64,000 bases of DNA from Clostridia bacterium (GCA_017445995.1 JAFSRT010000023.1:62001-126000), one strand, 5' to 3'; positions 8,184 to 16,492 are shown, numbered from the stretch's first letter. Numbers and translations: made by a program. Notes: generated from the letters alone by a model not told the origin.

Positions 8184-8549
8184 TTACAGTTCGTCGCCGT
8201 AAAAGTCGTCCGTTTCCGTCGTTTTTCCCACGGTTTCGGCGGAAAAACAGTCGCTTTCGATATTAAAACACGGATTTTTCGGCGGTTTTTGTTCTTCGCA
8301 ACGCTTTTTCTTTCTTAAATCGACAAGTATTACGTCGTTTCCGATTTTAAGTATTTTATAAGACGGAATATATATTTTACTGCGGTTGAAAAGTTTAGTT
8401 ATACAGTTGAGTTTTTTCCCGGGAACGGTTATTCCCACCATTTCGCCCGACGGAAAAGTAAGAGTAATATTCGTTAAAAACCCCAGACTTTTCCCGTCCG
8501 AAACGCTTATCACTTCCCGTTTTTTCAGTTCACTAAAAGATAAGTCCAT
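8184..8549 (-). CDS. ylmC: PRC-barrel protein of the YlmC/YmxH sporulation family
   Basis: A 121-residue protein whose first 80 residues form the PRC-barrel seen in YlmC/YmxH (SFSELKKREVISVSDGKSLG, then a second strand set ending YKILKIGNDVILVDL). The last 35 residues are a Cys/Pro-containing tail (KKKRCEEQ, NPCFNIESDCF) that is not part of the family core. In Bacillus subtilis ylmC follows the sigE-sigG cluster, and the same neighbourhood is kept here, directly downstream of sigG. Function is not established; the association with sporulation is by context. Confidence 0.8.
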   Translation of the reverse strand: MDLSFSELKKREVISVSDGKSLGFLTNITLTFPSGEMVGITVPGKKLNCITKLFNRSKIYIPSYKILKIGNDVILVDLRKKKRCEEQKPPKNPCFNIESDCFSAETVGKTTETDDFYGDEL

Positions 8550-8590
8550 ACAATATTGTATGAACTTATCTCTTTTTTTATTAAACTTTA

Positions 8591-9364
8591 TTAAACCCTT
8601 ATTCCCGTTTTGATATTTTGTAACGCCGACTTTTCTATTCGGCTTACCTGCGCTTGCGAAATACCTATTTGTTCGCTTATTTCAGTTTGCGTCTTCCCGA
8701 CGTAATACCGATAAATTATCACGTCCCGTTCTTTTTTTTCCAACCTGTTTATTGAAGAAGTTATCGCGCAGTTTTCCGTCCACAGTTCGTCGGTGTTCTT
8801 TTCGTCGCTTATCTGGTCGAATAGATAGAGTTCATCGCCGTTCTTATTATAAACGGGTTCGAAAAGCGACACGGTGTCCTTTATCGCGTCCAGACAATAA
8901 GCGACTTCCGATACCGGCATATTCATTTCTTTTGCAACGTTTTCGATACTCACGTCTTTATCTTCCCTTTCTAATTCCGTTCTCGTCTGAAGCGCGTGGT
9001 AAGCGGTGTCCCGTATTGAGCGTGCGACACGAAGGCTGTTGTTCCCTTTAACGTAGCGTTTTATTTCCCCGATTATCATAGGCACGGCGTAGGTAGAGAA
9101 CTTTACCCCGTACTTTAAGTCGAAATTATCTATCGCCTTAATAAGCCCGATTACGCCCGCCTGAAACAAGTCGTCCTGATTAGTCTTTTTCGCCCAAAAC
9201 CGCTTTACTACAGACAACACGAGTCGCATATTTGAAACGATAAACTTTTCCCGTGCCTCGCCGTCCTTTTGCGCGATTTTTTCTAATAATAAAACCGATT
9301 CTTCTTCGCCGATTTTAGGTAGCGTCGAAGTATCTATTCCGCAAATTATTACCCTGTTTTGCAT
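8591..9364 (-). CDS. sigG: Forespore sigma factor SigG
   Basis: A 257-residue sigma-70 family factor. It opens with the SigG-specific N-terminus (VIICGIDTSTLPKI), has region 2 (VSNMRLVLSVVKRF, QDDLFQAGVIGLIKAIDNFD, KFSTYAVPMIIGEIKRYV), region 3 and region 4 with a helix-turn-helix (KTQTEISEQIGISQAQVSRIE). SigG directs late gene expression inside the forespore. SigF is the closest alternative, but the N-terminal motif and the ylmC neighbour favour SigG. spoIIGA and sigE, which usually precede sigG, are not in front of it; a DMT transporter is. Confidence 0.93.
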   Translation of the reverse strand: MQNRVIICGIDTSTLPKIGEEESVLLLEKIAQKDGEAREKFIVSNMRLVLSVVKRFWAKKTNQDDLFQAGVIGLIKAIDNFDLKYGVKFSTYAVPMIIGEIKRYVKGNNSLRVARSIRDTAYHALQTRTELEREDKDVSIENVAKEMNMPVSEVAYCLDAIKDTVSLFEPVYNKNGDELYLFDQISDEKNTDELWTENCAITSSINRLEKKERDVIIYRYYVGKTQTEISEQIGISQAQVSRIEKSALQNIKTGIRV

Positions 9365-9420
9365 ACTACCCCCTTATTATACGTATAAGTAGTATTAACA
9401 AAATAAAAATTATTATTCAA

Positions 9421-9450
9421 AAAAATAAGTGCCTTTCGGCACTATGTTTT
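9421..9450 (-). terminator. Terminator after the DMT transporter gene
   Basis: Stem AGTGCC/GGCACT around a TTTC loop (9428-9443), with a T-run on the minus strand. Confidence 0.8.
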
Positions 9451-9484
9451 TTAAGTACGTTTCTCTTTAAGATTTATTCTTTAT

Positions 9485-10369
9485 TTATTCGGATTTTTTC
9501 TTTGTTTTTAAGTTCATAAGAACAATCGCGGAAATAATAATTAGTATTCCCAAAATCTTAAACGCGCTGAAAGTATCGCCCAAAAACACCATACCGATTA
9601 TAGCGCCGACGACGGGTTCAACCGCCACCACGATAGACGCAGTTGAAGATTCCGCGTCTTTAAGCCCTAACGTATAGAACAAGTAAGGTAAAACGGTGCA
9701 GAAAAGCGTTATGCCTAATATCCATAATATAAGTATCGGGTTTTCTGTAATTATTCTCACAGTATCGCCGATATTTACAAAACAGCACGCGCCTATCCCC
9801 GCAAAAATAAAGGTATACGCCGTAACCGTGTAGGTATTATAATTATTTAACGCGTATTTTCCGAAAATAGAATAAAGCGCGTAAAAAAGCCCGGATAAAA
9901 GCCCGAAGATGAGAACAATTAAAGATATTTTGTAGCCACCGCCGAACAGCCCGCAAGAGAGCGCGCAACCTATAACGGTAAAAAATACCGCGATTATTTT
10001 AACGGGGGTAATTTTTTCCTTAAAGAGTATAGCCGACATAATCATAACGAATACGGGCGAAGTATAAAGAAGAACGACGGCGACGGACACTTCGCCTTGT
10101 ATTATCGTGTTAAAATAAAAATAGTTAAAAAATACTACGCTTATTATTCCCGTGCCGATAAACATCCATATATGCTTTATCTTAATCTTAAAAAGAGACG
10201 GGCTTTTGATACAGGTTATAACCGAGAATACGACGGCGGAAATGATTAACCTTACCGCACCTATCTGCATGGCGTCTAACCCGTATTTATTCATATTGCG
10301 AATAAATATTCCCGTAATGCCCCAGAGCGACCCCGCAAGAACGATGAAAATTAGCGATAATTTTTTCAT
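9485..10369 (-). CDS. EamA/DMT-family membrane transporter
   Basis: The 294-residue product has ten predicted helices in two EamA halves, with the typical first-helix motif GSLWGITGIFIR and a glutamate/proline-containing helix in the second half (ASIVVAVEPVVGAIIGMVFLG). Such carriers export or import amino acids and other metabolites; the substrate is unknown. The start overlaps the stop of the upstream FliB-like gene (ATGA), so the two are translated together. Confidence 0.88.
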   Translation of the reverse strand: MKKLSLIFIVLAGSLWGITGIFIRNMNKYGLDAMQIGAVRLIISAVVFSVITCIKSPSLFKIKIKHIWMFIGTGIISVVFFNYFYFNTIIQGEVSVAVVLLYTSPVFVMIMSAILFKEKITPVKIIAVFFTVIGCALSCGLFGGGYKISLIVLIFGLLSGLFYALYSIFGKYALNNYNTYTVTAYTFIFAGIGACCFVNIGDTVRIITENPILILWILGITLFCTVLPYLFYTLGLKDAESSTASIVVAVEPVVGAIIGMVFLGDTFSAFKILGILIIISAIVLMNLKTKKKSE

Positions 10370-11322
10370 AAGTTTACCTGATTATGTATAATATATTCTT
10401 CTATTTCCGTTAGTAGCGTAAAAATATTGTCGTCGTCATATTCGATTTCAGACGAAAAGGCGCGCGCAATATCTATAAGCGCTTCCACGTTTAAATTATT
10501 TTCGTTTATAAATATCGAATAGATAGTAAGCGCACCGAAAACGCAAAACCCTATTCTCGAAAGCGCGTCCAACCTGTCCTGCGCCCGTAATAGATGTTTC
10601 AGTATAAAATACGATAAAAGATTCTCGACAAAATGCGCGTACTCTTTTTTTACCGAAATATTTTTTATATCGATTTTGTCTATTCTTTTTTGCCACGCGC
10701 TATCTAAAATATTTAACGAATTTAACACCTTTTTATAGTCCGCACCGTAAAACTTTATTTTATCGAATCTATAATACGTTAAAAGATTATCTATTCTCTC
10801 GTTAATATCTTTTTTATCGTCCTGAACGATACGTAGCGCGTCTTTACGCATTTTTTTAAGCGACCCTATAAAAGTCTTGTCGTCTGGTTCTTCCGTATTA
10901 TCTGTTAAGGCGATTTTATCGTGGAAAGTCAGAAGTCTTCTCGCGCCTTCTTCACAGGCAAGCGATACGCCCGTTTCTATTCTGTCTGGCAAAAAAGTCT
11001 TAAAACGCGGATGAACTTTACAGGTTTTTGAAAGATAATTTTCGCCAAGATTTATTATTATCTCGCACAGATTTTCGTCGTTTAGAAAAGCACACCGTTT
11101 TTCACCGTTTACCGTTTTCATAACAAAACGGCGGTCGGAAAAATCCACGCCGTTTCTTAACGCTTTTGAAAACTCGTTATCGTTATCGTTCACGTAAACT
11201 TGATATTTTTTAAGCGTTTTCCCGTCGATATCTATCTGCCACTTTGTACAGCAGTTATGCTTGCAGTTTTTATCGACGCACTTAAAATCTTTGCAGTAGT
11301 TAAAGGTAATATTTCGTTTCAT
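10366..11322 (-). CDS. FliB-like Cys-rich protein (flagellin lysine-N-methylase family)
   Basis: A protein of about 318 residues with a cysteine-rich N-terminus (FNYCKDFKCVDKNCKHNCCT), then CAFLNDENLCEI and KTCKVHPRF, the pattern of the FliB/YkgJ-like CxxxCC family annotated as flagellin lysine-N-methylase. The cysteines probably bind a metal or an Fe-S cluster. No flagellar gene is in the window, so a flagellin substrate is not supported by context. ATG 11322 is preferred over a TTG at 11349 that lies inside coaE. A TATAAT six bases before the ATG could be a -10 box, which would make an internal leaderless start. Confidence 0.8.
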   Translation of the reverse strand: MKRNITFNYCKDFKCVDKNCKHNCCTKWQIDIDGKTLKKYQVYVNDNDNEFSKALRNGVDFSDRRFVMKTVNGEKRCAFLNDENLCEIIINLGENYLSKTCKVHPRFKTFLPDRIETGVSLACEEGARRLLTFHDKIALTDNTEEPDDKTFIGSLKKMRKDALRIVQDDKKDINERIDNLLTYYRFDKIKFYGADYKKVLNSLNILDSAWQKRIDKIDIKNISVKKEYAHFVENLLSYFILKHLLRAQDRLDALSRIGFCVFGALTIYSIFINENNLNVEALIDIARAFSSEIEYDDDNIFTLLTEIEEYIIHNQVNL

Positions 11323-11329
11323 AAGCGTA

Positions 11330-11926
11330 TTATAAATACTTTTCTTCAATCTTTTTAATTATCAATAAAAGTTCTTGTCTGACCTTATCTAATCCGCCGT
11401 TATTTTCTATTATATAACACTCCGACAAGTCGGCACTACCGTAATCTATCTGCGAACTTATTCTTTTTTTAACTTCGTCTGCCGATAGAGAAGAACGTTC
11501 CATAACGCTATTTATTCTATCTTGTTCCGCCCGTAAAACCACAATTACGCCGTCGAAATGCTTTTGATAATCTCTCTCGAAAAGTATAGGCACTTCAACG
11601 AAATTAATGCCCCTTTTATTTGCCGAATTAAGCGCCTTTTTTAAGACGATAGGGTGAATAATATCTTCTAATTCACGCCTTTTTTTCGGGTCGGAAAAAA
11701 CTTGTGTCGCTAACTTTTTTTTATCTATTGTAAGCCGTTTATTTCCCGATACGACGCCGTTAAACTTATTTTTAATCATACCTTTAACGTCGTGTGTAGC
11801 GTAAAGTTTTTTAGTTATTTCGTCGCAGGAAAGAACTTTATAGCCCATTTCCCCAAGATAATTTAAAACGAGACTTTTTCCGCTACCTATTCCGCCCGTA
11901 ACGGCTATTTTAACGATTCGTTTCAT
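11330..11926 (-). CDS. coaE: Dephospho-CoA kinase
   Basis: The roughly 198-residue protein has the P-loop GGIGSGKS (near residue 10), the CoaE motif LSCDEITKKLY and the lid/substrate region EVPILFE and VVLRAEQDRINSVMERSSLS. It phosphorylates dephospho-CoA to coenzyme A, the last step of the pathway. ATG 11926 lies 1 base after the polA stop codon; an in-frame TTG at 11941 is less likely. The polA-coaE arrangement is common in Firmicutes. Confidence 0.94.
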   Translation of the reverse strand: MKRIVKIAVTGGIGSGKSLVLNYLGEMGYKVLSCDEITKKLYATHDVKGMIKNKFNGVVSGNKRLTIDKKKLATQVFSDPKKRRELEDIIHPIVLKKALNSANKRGINFVEVPILFERDYQKHFDGVIVVLRAEQDRINSVMERSSLSADEVKKRISSQIDYGSADLSECYIIENNGGLDKVRQELLLIIKKIEEKYL

Positions 11927-11927
11927 A

Positions 11928-14486
11928 CTATTTTGCGTCAAACCAAGTTTTTCCGCAACCGACTTCGACGGTCAGTTGAACGGAAAGGCTTACCGCGCCC
12001 TCCATTTCTTCTTTAAGTATTTTTATAACCTTATCTTTTTCGTCAATTTTCGCGTCTATAATAAGTTCGTCGTGAACTTGTAAAATGAGTTCCGAATTAA
12101 GGTTTTCTTTTTTTAGCCTATTAAAGACGTTTATCATCGCTATTTTTATAATATCTGCCGAACTGCCTTGAAGCGGCATATTCATAGCCACCCTTTCCCC
12201 GAAAGACTGCAAGTTTCTGTTCGCAGATTTAAGTTCCCTAATATACCTTCTTCTGCCCAAAAGAGTTTTAGCATATCCGTTGGTTTTTGCAAACGCCACG
12301 TTCTCGTCCATATACCGTCTTACTTCGGGGTAAGTCTTAAAATACGAATCGATATAGTCCTTCGCGACTTTTGCACTCGTGCCGATATTTTTTGCAAGAC
12401 CGTATTCGCTTATACCGTAAATAATCCCGAAATTGACCGCCTTTGCATTACGTCTATCGGCACTCGTTACTTTATCGATATCTTTCCCGAATACTTTTGA
12501 CGCCGTTTGCGAGTGAACGTCAACGCCCCCGTTAAACGCGTCTATAAGCGGTTTACAGTGGGAAAAGGCTGCTAAAAGCCTTAACTCGATTTGAGAATAG
12601 TCGGCGGAAATAAGCACTCTGTCGTCGTTTTTCGGCACGAAGAACTTTCTTAATTCCCTGCCTTCGTCTTCTCTTACGGGGATATTTTGTAAATTAGGTT
12701 CAGAAGACGAAAGTCTGCCCGTTGCGGTAACCGTTTGGTTAAAGGTAGTGTGAATAAGCCCCGTTTCTTTATCGATAAGCGGTTTAAGCCCTTCAATATA
12801 GGTTGAGTACAATTTTTGTATCTGCCTGTATCTTAAAATCTTTTTAACGACTTCGTGCGTGTCGGAAAACTCTTCTAATACGTCCGCAGAAGTAGAATAA
12901 CCGCTTTTGGTTTTTTTGCCTTTTCCTATTTTAAGTTTATTAAACAGCACGTCGCCGAGTTGTTTCGGCGAGTTGACGTTAAGGTCTTTTTCCCCCACGT
13001 CGTTTCGTATTTCTTCTTCAAGTCCCTTTAATATCGACTGATACTTTGCACCCAACTCGTAAAGCGACTTCGCGTCCACCTTAAAACCCGAGTTTTCCAT
13101 ATTAAACAGCACGTCGACAAGCGGAAGTTCAACGTCGTTATAAAGTTTTTCGCTTTCAACGTCAAACTTTTCTTTCAGAGTATTATATATGGTAAATAAC
13201 GAGTACGCAGGTAAGTCCGCGGAAAATCCGTATTCTTCGATAATCGTTTCAAGCGTCTGATCCGCAGACGAAAAGTCTAAAAGGTATTTCATTATCGAAA
13301 CGTCTTGCGTTTTTTTTGATAAAGTTTCGCCCACCGTATTGCGTATAAAATGCATCAGCCGTTTTTTATCGTACACGATAACGGTTCTATCGGAGTTTAT
13401 TATCGGCATAAGGAAAACGATAACGTCTTTTAAGTTAATGCCGTCGTCTATTAAGTTTTCTTTAATTAAAAAAGAATATTCCGTGCCGTCCGAAAACAAG
13501 TCTATATTGCGCTTATCGACGGTAAGGCTTATTTCGTTTCCAAAAGTTTCGCTAAACCCTTCAAGGTCTGATACGATACGCTTTTTTACGTCTTCCCTTT
13601 CCGTCCGTTGCGGTTTTTCCGTTGCGGGGTCATCTGTAAATAATTCTTTTTTCTGTATTAACGACTTAAACTCTAATTTTATAAACTCTTTTAATACGTC
13701 GTCCGAAAAGTGCGCCGTATATTTCATTTTCGATAAATCGCAATCGATATCGCAATTCGTGTTAATGGTCGCAAGCGTCTTTGAAAGGTACGCCGATTCC
13801 TTGCCGTTTTCTACTTTTTCTTTTAGTTTTCCCGTAAGGTCTTCAATATGGCAATAAAGATTATCTACCGACCCGTATTTCACGATAAGGTCTTTTGCCG
13901 TTTTTTCGCCGACACCGATAATTCCGGGAATATTGTCGGACGCGTCGCCCATAAGCGCCTTTAAGTCGATAATCTGTATCGGGTCGATACCCGTTTTTTC
14001 TTTAAAATTATTTTTATCGTAAACGTCTATATCGGAAATACCGCGCCTTGTAAAAAACACCGTCGTTTCGCCGTCCACTAATTGAAAAGAGTCCTTATCG
14101 CCGGTTATGATATGGGTTAAAACCTTGGTGCTTTTGGCTATCGTGCCGATAACGTCGTCCGCTTCAATACCTGCCTGTTCAACGGTTTTAACGTTCATTA
14201 AATTAAGCAGTTTTTTAAGTAAAGGGATTTGCGGGCGCAATTCTTCGGGCATAGGTTTTCTCGTCCCCTTGTATTCGGAAAAGAGTCCGTGTCTGAAAGT
14301 CGGCGCGTGTACGTCGAACGCAACGGCGACGTAATCGGGTTTAATATCTTCGGTAAGTTTAAAGAACATATTTAAAAAGCCGTAAACGGCGTTAGTATAT
14401 TCGCCGTTTTTGGTAACCAACAAAGGCATAGCGTAAAAAGCCCTGTTAATCAAACTGTTCCCGTCGATTAAAACTAATTTTTCCAT
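11928..14486 (-). CDS. polA: DNA polymerase I
   Basis: The 852-residue protein has the 5' nuclease domain (about 1-290; LVLIDGNSLINRAFYAMP, GIEADDVIGT, TGDKDSFQLV, ALMGDASDNIPGI), a middle domain, and the family-A polymerase domain (about 460-852; motif A DYSQIELRLLA, motif B RRNAKAVNFGIIYG, motif C QVHDELI). It fills gaps and removes RNA primers. In the middle domain the position of the proofreading motif (DTET in E. coli) reads EISLTVDKRN, so the 3'-5' exonuclease metal ligands are missing and the enzyme probably cannot proofread, as in several other Firmicute Pol I proteins. Confidence 0.96.
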   Translation of the reverse strand: MEKLVLIDGNSLINRAFYAMPLLVTKNGEYTNAVYGFLNMFFKLTEDIKPDYVAVAFDVHAPTFRHGLFSEYKGTRKPMPEELRPQIPLLKKLLNLMNVKTVEQAGIEADDVIGTIAKSTKVLTHIITGDKDSFQLVDGETTVFFTRRGISDIDVYDKNNFKEKTGIDPIQIIDLKALMGDASDNIPGIIGVGEKTAKDLIVKYGSVDNLYCHIEDLTGKLKEKVENGKESAYLSKTLATINTNCDIDCDLSKMKYTAHFSDDVLKEFIKLEFKSLIQKKELFTDDPATEKPQRTEREDVKKRIVSDLEGFSETFGNEISLTVDKRNIDLFSDGTEYSFLIKENLIDDGINLKDVIVFLMPIINSDRTVIVYDKKRLMHFIRNTVGETLSKKTQDVSIMKYLLDFSSADQTLETIIEEYGFSADLPAYSLFTIYNTLKEKFDVESEKLYNDVELPLVDVLFNMENSGFKVDAKSLYELGAKYQSILKGLEEEIRNDVGEKDLNVNSPKQLGDVLFNKLKIGKGKKTKSGYSTSADVLEEFSDTHEVVKKILRYRQIQKLYSTYIEGLKPLIDKETGLIHTTFNQTVTATGRLSSSEPNLQNIPVREDEGRELRKFFVPKNDDRVLISADYSQIELRLLAAFSHCKPLIDAFNGGVDVHSQTASKVFGKDIDKVTSADRRNAKAVNFGIIYGISEYGLAKNIGTSAKVAKDYIDSYFKTYPEVRRYMDENVAFAKTNGYAKTLLGRRRYIRELKSANRNLQSFGERVAMNMPLQGSSADIIKIAMINVFNRLKKENLNSELILQVHDELIIDAKIDEKDKVIKILKEEMEGAVSLSVQLTVEVGCGKTWFDAK

Positions 14487-14622
14487 AAAAATCCTTTATA
14501 TTAGTTGCAATAGTTTAAAAATTATGTTATTATCAATAAGCAAGTAAAAAGTTTCCGATAAATTAAGTATATCCTAATTTTAGCAAAAAAACCGAATATT
14601 TGCAAGTATTATGATAATAAAA

Positions 14623-14709
14623 GCCGAAGTGGTGAAATTGGCAGACGCGCTGGACTCAAAATCCAGTGGTAGCGATACCGTGCGGGTTCAAGTCCCGCCT
14701 TCGGCACCA
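14623..14709 (+). tRNA. tRNA-Leu (CAA anticodon)
   Basis: An 87-nt class II tRNA: acceptor GCCGAAG paired with CTTCGGC, D-arm with GGTGAAATTGGCAGACGCG, anticodon stem CTGGA/TCCAG with loop CTCAAAA (anticodon CAA, reading UUG), a long variable arm, T-arm GCGGGTTCAAGTCCCGC, and an encoded CCA end at 14707-14709. It is the only tRNA in the window and the only plus-strand gene in the first 40 kb. Its last 18 bases before CCA are repeated at 14919-14936. Confidence 0.97.
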
Positions 14710-14711
14710 CG

Positions 14712-14753
14712 AAAAAACCACCCGAACCCGTAAGGTATCGGTTGGTTTTTTTG
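14712..14753 (+). terminator. Terminator after tRNA-Leu
   Basis: AAAAAACCA-CCGA pairs with TCGG-TTGGTTTTTT with a T-run on the plus strand, directly after the tRNA CCA end. Confidence 0.75.
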
Positions 14754-14768
14754 TTGTACGTTAAGTTA

Positions 14769-14936
14769 GGCGGGGCTTGAATATGGAGAAAATTGCCAAA
14801 GGCAATTTGTCTGAAGGACTAAACTGTTCTGCGAACAGTTTATCGGGTAGGTCGCACAGGCGGACGATTTGACGGGCAATTATTAGGGACAAAGTCCTGC
14901 GTAGCGATAGCGGAACAGCAAGTCCCGCCTTCGGCA
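14769..14936. repeat. Structured repeat element ending in a copy of the tRNA-Leu 3' end
   Basis: A stretch with no convincing gene, bounded by inverted ends GGCGGGGCTTG (14769-14779) and CAAGTCCCGCC (14919-14929), one mismatch. Inside are several small hairpins: AAATTGCC/GGCAATTT, AAACTGTTC/GAACAGTTT and GGGAC/GTCC. The final 18 bases (14919-14936) are identical to the tRNA-Leu 3' end at 14689-14706, and GTAGCGATA before them matches the tRNA variable-arm region. It could be a mobile palindromic element with a tRNA-derived end, or a decayed partial tRNA duplication. Confidence 0.6.
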
Positions 14937-14940
14937 ATAA

Positions 14941-14968
14941 AAAAACAGGCAAAATGCCTGTTTTTTTC
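14941..14968. terminator. Bidirectional terminator after the YugP-like gene
   Basis: ACAGGCA/TGCCTGT stem (14945-14951 with 14955-14961) with A- and T-runs on both sides, 20 bases after the stop of the minus-strand gene at 14989. Confidence 0.85.
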
Positions 14969-14988
14969 GATTTAATTTCAATAGTCTT

Positions 14989-15774
14989 TTAGTTATTTGC
15001 AGAGTTGTTTTCTTGCATTTCTGCAACGATTTGCAAAACCCTTAAAATCATTTCGAGAAGTGCTATTATAATGTTGTTTACGTATTCGATATTATATAAT
15101 CTGAATAAGTCTTGCATCATAGCGATTTCTTCGTCGGTTGCAAGCCCGTTTTCCTTTAACATATCGATTGCTTTTGCCTGCGCTTTCTTTTCGGTCTGCA
15201 ATACTTTGATTGAAAGAACGAAAGAAACAGCGTAAATCAGCAAGCCTACGATAGCCGTTATAAGCGTGGTGATACCGAGAGTGTTAAAGGTTATTATATC
15301 GATAATAACGCCGATAACGATAAGCGGAATAAAAGCAAACGGCCCGAAATAGATAAGCGGGGTAAGCATAACTCTCGTTTTCATATCCTTGTCGTTTTCT
15401 TTGTCGAGAACGGCAAGCCCCGTTTTCTGACTTGCCATAGCAAGCGACGAAATACTTTCCTTTTTAGCGGTAAGCCTTCTTAACCTTATTTTGTTGAAAT
15501 AGTGGCTGTAACTGTTGCCGAAAATAATAGAACCGAAGGTAGAAACCTTAATGTGGTTAAGCCCGTTTTGGTCGAGAAGTTTTCTCGCTGCGTCGTTACC
15601 CGAAATGCCCGCGCTGTTCTTTCTGCGGTTATACTTGATATACGAAACCGCAAGGTAGATAGAAACGCCGGCAGCAAAAATGCCAACGATAACTATTAAC
15701 GCTACGACGACAGCCATTGCGATATACAATGCTTCGCCGTTTTTTAACCCGTTTAATACTTGTTCAAAATCCAT
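14989..15774 (-). CDS. YugP-like membrane protein lacking the zinc-peptidase motif
   Basis: The 261-residue protein has an N-terminal membrane helix, a soluble part, and three more helices, the layout of the YugP family (Zn_peptidase_2). The segment DAARKLLDQNGLNHIKV matches the YugP region before the active site, and two helices follow as in YugP. Where YugP proteins have the zinc motif (AAHEAGHA), this protein reads MASQKTGLAVLD, so both histidines and the glutamate are lost. It is probably a non-catalytic relative with a binding or scaffold role. It stands alone between the tRNA region and the cloverleaf repeats. Confidence 0.65.
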   Translation of the reverse strand: MDFEQVLNGLKNGEALYIAMAVVVALIVIVGIFAAGVSIYLAVSYIKYNRRKNSAGISGNDAARKLLDQNGLNHIKVSTFGSIIFGNSYSHYFNKIRLRRLTAKKESISSLAMASQKTGLAVLDKENDKDMKTRVMLTPLIYFGPFAFIPLIVIGVIIDIITFNTLGITTLITAIVGLLIYAVSFVLSIKVLQTEKKAQAKAIDMLKENGLATDEEIAMMQDLFRLYNIEYVNNIIIALLEMILRVLQIVAEMQENNSANN

Positions 15775-15880
15775 AAACTTACCTTCCTAATTTAATATTA
15801 TATTTATATTATACTATAAATAATTGTTATAATCAACTAAACCGCCTAAAAACAAAAAAGTAAAATGTGATAATATATCT

Positions 15881-15960
15881 TGTCATACCGAAACCGCCTG
15901 CGGTTGAGTGTATCTTAAATAAAAGATTTCTTCGTATGCTGTCGCATACTCGAAATGACA
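15881..15960. repeat. Cloverleaf repeat, copy A
   Basis: An 80-bp unit opening TGTCATACCGAAA and closing TCGAAATGACA; the outer six bases pair (TGTCAT/ATGACA). Three arms follow inside: CCGC/GCGG, ATCTT/AAGAT and GTATGC/GCATAC. Just after it, 15968-15984 repeats the closing 17 bases once more. Not protein coding; an open frame of 92 codons on the minus strand across copies A and B is only the repeat translated. Confidence 0.85.
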
Positions 15961-15991
15961 AAATGAAAGCATACTCGAAATGACAAAAAAG

Positions 15992-16074
15992 CGTCATACC
16001 GAAACACTTGAAAAGTGTTGAGCGTATCTTAAATATAAGATTTCTTCGTATGCTATCGCATACTCGAAATGACA
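15992..16074. repeat. Cloverleaf repeat, copy B
   Basis: Same family as copy A. The first arm is CACTT/AAGTG in place of CCGC/GCGG, the middle arm ATCTTA/TAAGAT, and the third GTATGC/GCATAC. The opening reads CGTCATACC, which leaves five of the six outer pairs. Again a short extra copy of the closing end follows (16082-16098). Confidence 0.85.
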
Positions 16075-16156
16075 AAATGAAAGCATACTCGAAATGATAA
16101 AACAGTGTCATACCGAAACGGCAACGCCGTTGAGCGTATCTTATAAAAACACGTTA

Positions 16157-16441
16157 TTACAAAATACTATCATATAAATCGATACGTTCTTTATTTATTG
16201 TATCAATCAATTTCTCTTTGTTTTTATGTGATAATTTTTTTACGTATTTTTCCCTGTTTAACGCTGTTTCAATATCGCTATATTCTTCGACGTATAATAA
16301 TTTATTTATATTGTATTTTTCAGTAAATCCTTTAACGAACTTGTTTTTATGTTCATATACTCTTCTTGCGATATCGTTCGTTACGCCCGTATAAAATACT
16401 TTATTATTCCAGTTTGACATTATATATACGTAATATTTCAT
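16157..16441 (-). CDS. Small GIY-YIG endonuclease-like protein
   Basis: A 94-residue single-domain protein: the YYVYIMSNW start gives the GIY motif as YVYIM, FYTGVTND gives the YIG motif as FYTG, then the catalytic Arg (IARRVYEHKN), and the late conserved glutamate/asparagine region (ALNREKYVKKLSHKNKEKLI). This is the UPF0213/YhbQ-type solo nuclease of about 90-100 residues. It lies inside the halves of a cloverleaf repeat and so may act on that repeat, for example by cleaving its arms or ends; this is inference from position. A housekeeping UPF0213 role is the alternative. Confidence 0.9.
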   Translation of the reverse strand: MKYYVYIMSNWNNKVFYTGVTNDIARRVYEHKNKFVKGFTEKYNINKLLYVEEYSDIETALNREKYVKKLSHKNKEKLIDTINKERIDLYDSIL

Positions 16442-16492
16442 ATCTTTACCTTGTTTATTATATCATAATACTTATCGTATAGCAAGATAAAG

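Noticed and set aside
14600-14622. Promoter for tRNA-Leu
   Set aside because: Only a GATAAT box with a TG two bases upstream is visible; no -35 at a normal distance, so not listed.
14761-14952. 63-codon open frame on the minus strand in the tRNA-side repeat
   Set aside because: It covers hairpins and inverted ends of a repeat element and lacks a ribosome site or a family.
15881-16098. Repeated units looked like a CRISPR array
   Set aside because: Units are about 80 bp with internal hairpins and variable arms; there are no uniform short repeats with unique spacers and no cas genes.
15833-16111. 92-codon open frame on the minus strand across the repeats
   Set aside because: It is the repeat translated twice; no ribosome site and the arms, not codons, are conserved.
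16157-16441. REP-associated (RAYT/Y1) transposase explanation for the repeats
   Set aside because: The gene has GIY-YIG motifs and no HUH/tyrosine transposase signature.
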